Assembly: GCA_026986455.1 (NCBI GenBank)
Contig: JALSON010000014.1
Location: forward strand, 1 to 5,711
DNA from: Thermococcaceae archaeon
GTDB lineage: Archaea; Methanobacteriota_B; Thermococci; Thermococcales; Thermococcaceae
Length of the DNA stretch: 5,711 nt
Reading direction: 5' to 3'
The translations under genes were made by a program, and so were the position numbers. The stretch's first letter is position 1. Every line of letters starts with the position of its first letter. Below the pieces are notes generated by a model. That model saw only the letters and a list, made by a program, of their open reading frames with translations. It did no database searches and was not told the DNA's origin. Positions 5,165 to 5,711 of this stretch are shown here, piece after piece.

Positions 5165-5711
5165 GACTTCACCAGCCTGAATTTCAGCCACCAGTATCTC
5201 CCGCTCTCCTCAACGTTTAACGCCTCTAGCCTAAAGCTCCCTTCAAACAGCGGGCATTTCAAAACAGCCGTGTGAAACTCTCCAAATTCTCCGATGGGGT
5301 CTGCTCCGGGGTTTGCCTCCAAGAAGCCCTTCAGGTCTTCTGGGGAGGAGAATGTGTAGCCGAGCCACTCCTTTGAGAGCTTTTCCCTATTTACGGAGAT
5401 TATCGCGTACTCAAAGCCTGTATCGAGCATCTCTCTGGCCAGCTCGGGCGTGTTTTGACCCCACAGCGGCTCCAAGGCCCCAACGCCAGCTCTTTCAGCA
5501 AGCTGCTCCACCCACCTGAGGTGCTCCTCAAGGAGCACATCACCAGCTACAATGAAATCGACATCGAGGGAGCCTATGAACTCCGCCAAAGCCTCGCTTC
5601 CCTCCCTCATGTCAAAGGTGAGGAGCTCTTTTCTCATCGCATCGGCGAGCTTTTTGAGCTCGCTTAAGTTTTCATAGTGCGGTGAAATCCCCATGGTCGT
5701 TTTTAAGACCA
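5161..5711 (-). CDS. Dph6-like ATP pyrophosphatase (COG2102), C-terminal 182 residues; N-terminus outside window
   Basis: The frame runs from the right edge (VLKTT before the first methionine, at 5694) to TGA at 5161-5163. The sequence follows the archaeal diphthine-ammonia ligase/MJ0570-type family: GSLDVDFIVAGDVLLEEHLRWVE, then LEPLWGQNTPELAREMLDTGFEYAIISVN, then KEWLGYTF, then GEFGEFHTAVLKCPLF. True Dph6 proteins amidate diphthine on elongation factor 2 using ATP and ammonia, and usually read G-E-G-G-E-F-E-T near the end; here the second glycine is F and the last glutamate is H. This suggests a paralogue with altered substrate use rather than Dph6 itself. The ATP-binding SGGKDS loop should lie just upstream of the window, so ATG 5694 is probably internal. 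It overlaps cobZ by four bases, so a link to cobalamin metabolism (for example an amidation step) is possible but only inferred. Confidence 0.75.
   Translation of the reverse strand, partial: VLKTTMGISPHYENLSELKKLADAMRKELLTFDMREGSEALAEFIGSLDVDFIVAGDVLLEEHLRWVEQLAERAGVGALEPLWGQNTPELAREMLDTGFEYAIISVNREKLSKEWLGYTFSSPEDLKGFLEANPGADPIGEFGEFHTAVLKCPLFEGSFRLEALNVEESGRYWWLKFRLVKS
5169..5173 (-). promoter_or_regulatory. Ribosome binding site deciding the cobZ start
   Basis: GGTGA on the - strand, four bases before ATG 5164 and inside the 3' end of the Dph6-like gene. Together with the ATGA overlap it favours this start over GTG 5191 and suggests coupled translation. Confidence 0.6.

Noticed and set aside
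5030..5667. Three short + strand open frames of 68-81 residues
   Set aside because: They are antisense to cobZ and the Dph6-like gene, overlap one another and have no supporting signals.
5692..5694. ATG as the true start of the Dph6-like protein
   Set aside because: The frame remains open to the window edge, the ATP-binding loop of the family would be missing, and no promoter or ribosome binding site precedes this ATG.

Overview
The window looks like chromosomal DNA of a hyperthermophilic euryarchaeon, most likely of the Thermococcales (Thermococcus, Pyrococcus or Palaeococcus). The reasons are AT-rich TATA boxes with purine-rich BRE-like flanks about 25 bases upstream of expected transcript starts, GGTGA-type ribosome binding sites, tightly overlapping genes, lysine/arginine/glutamate-rich proteins, and an archaeal-type cobalamin gene set (cobY, cobS and a PgpA-like cobZ). 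No database was searched; all family calls rest on motifs read by eye.

Layout, left to right. On the + strand, positions 3-440 are the C-terminal end of an XPB/Rad25-like superfamily 2 helicase. It is followed by a 440-residue envelope protein of unknown function (528-1850) with four predicted membrane segments and eight N-glycosylation sequons, apparently leaderless from its own TATA box. All remaining main genes are on the - strand, read right to left: the C-terminal 182 residues of a Dph6-like ATP pyrophosphatase (5161-5711, running off the window), cobZ (4679-5164), cobS (3847-4542), an AAA+ ATPase fused to a DUF234 nuclease-like domain (2378-3766), and cobY (1812-2378). A 54-residue two-helix membrane protein lies on the + strand between cobS and cobZ (4610-4774).

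Function. CobY, CobS and CobZ cover the last steps of adenosylcobalamin assembly: activation of adenosylcobinamide phosphate with GTP, joining to alpha-ribazole phosphate, and dephosphorylation of the product. The Dph6-like gene overlaps cobZ by 4 bp (ATGA), so it is probably cotranscribed with it. The ATPase/nuclease gene sits between cobS and cobY under its own strong promoter, and cobY starts on its stop codon (TGATG). cobY expression therefore probably depends on the ATPase promoter, which carries a striking 27-bp palindrome across the predicted transcription start.

The observations most worth a second look are that palindromic operator, the insertion of the ATPase/nuclease into the cobalamin cluster, one TATA box apparently shared by cobS and the divergent 54-residue gene, and the convergent overlap in which the 54-residue gene runs antisense to only the acidic tail of cobZ. 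No RNA genes, insertion sequences, CRISPR arrays or stretches of more than 300 bases without a gene were seen.
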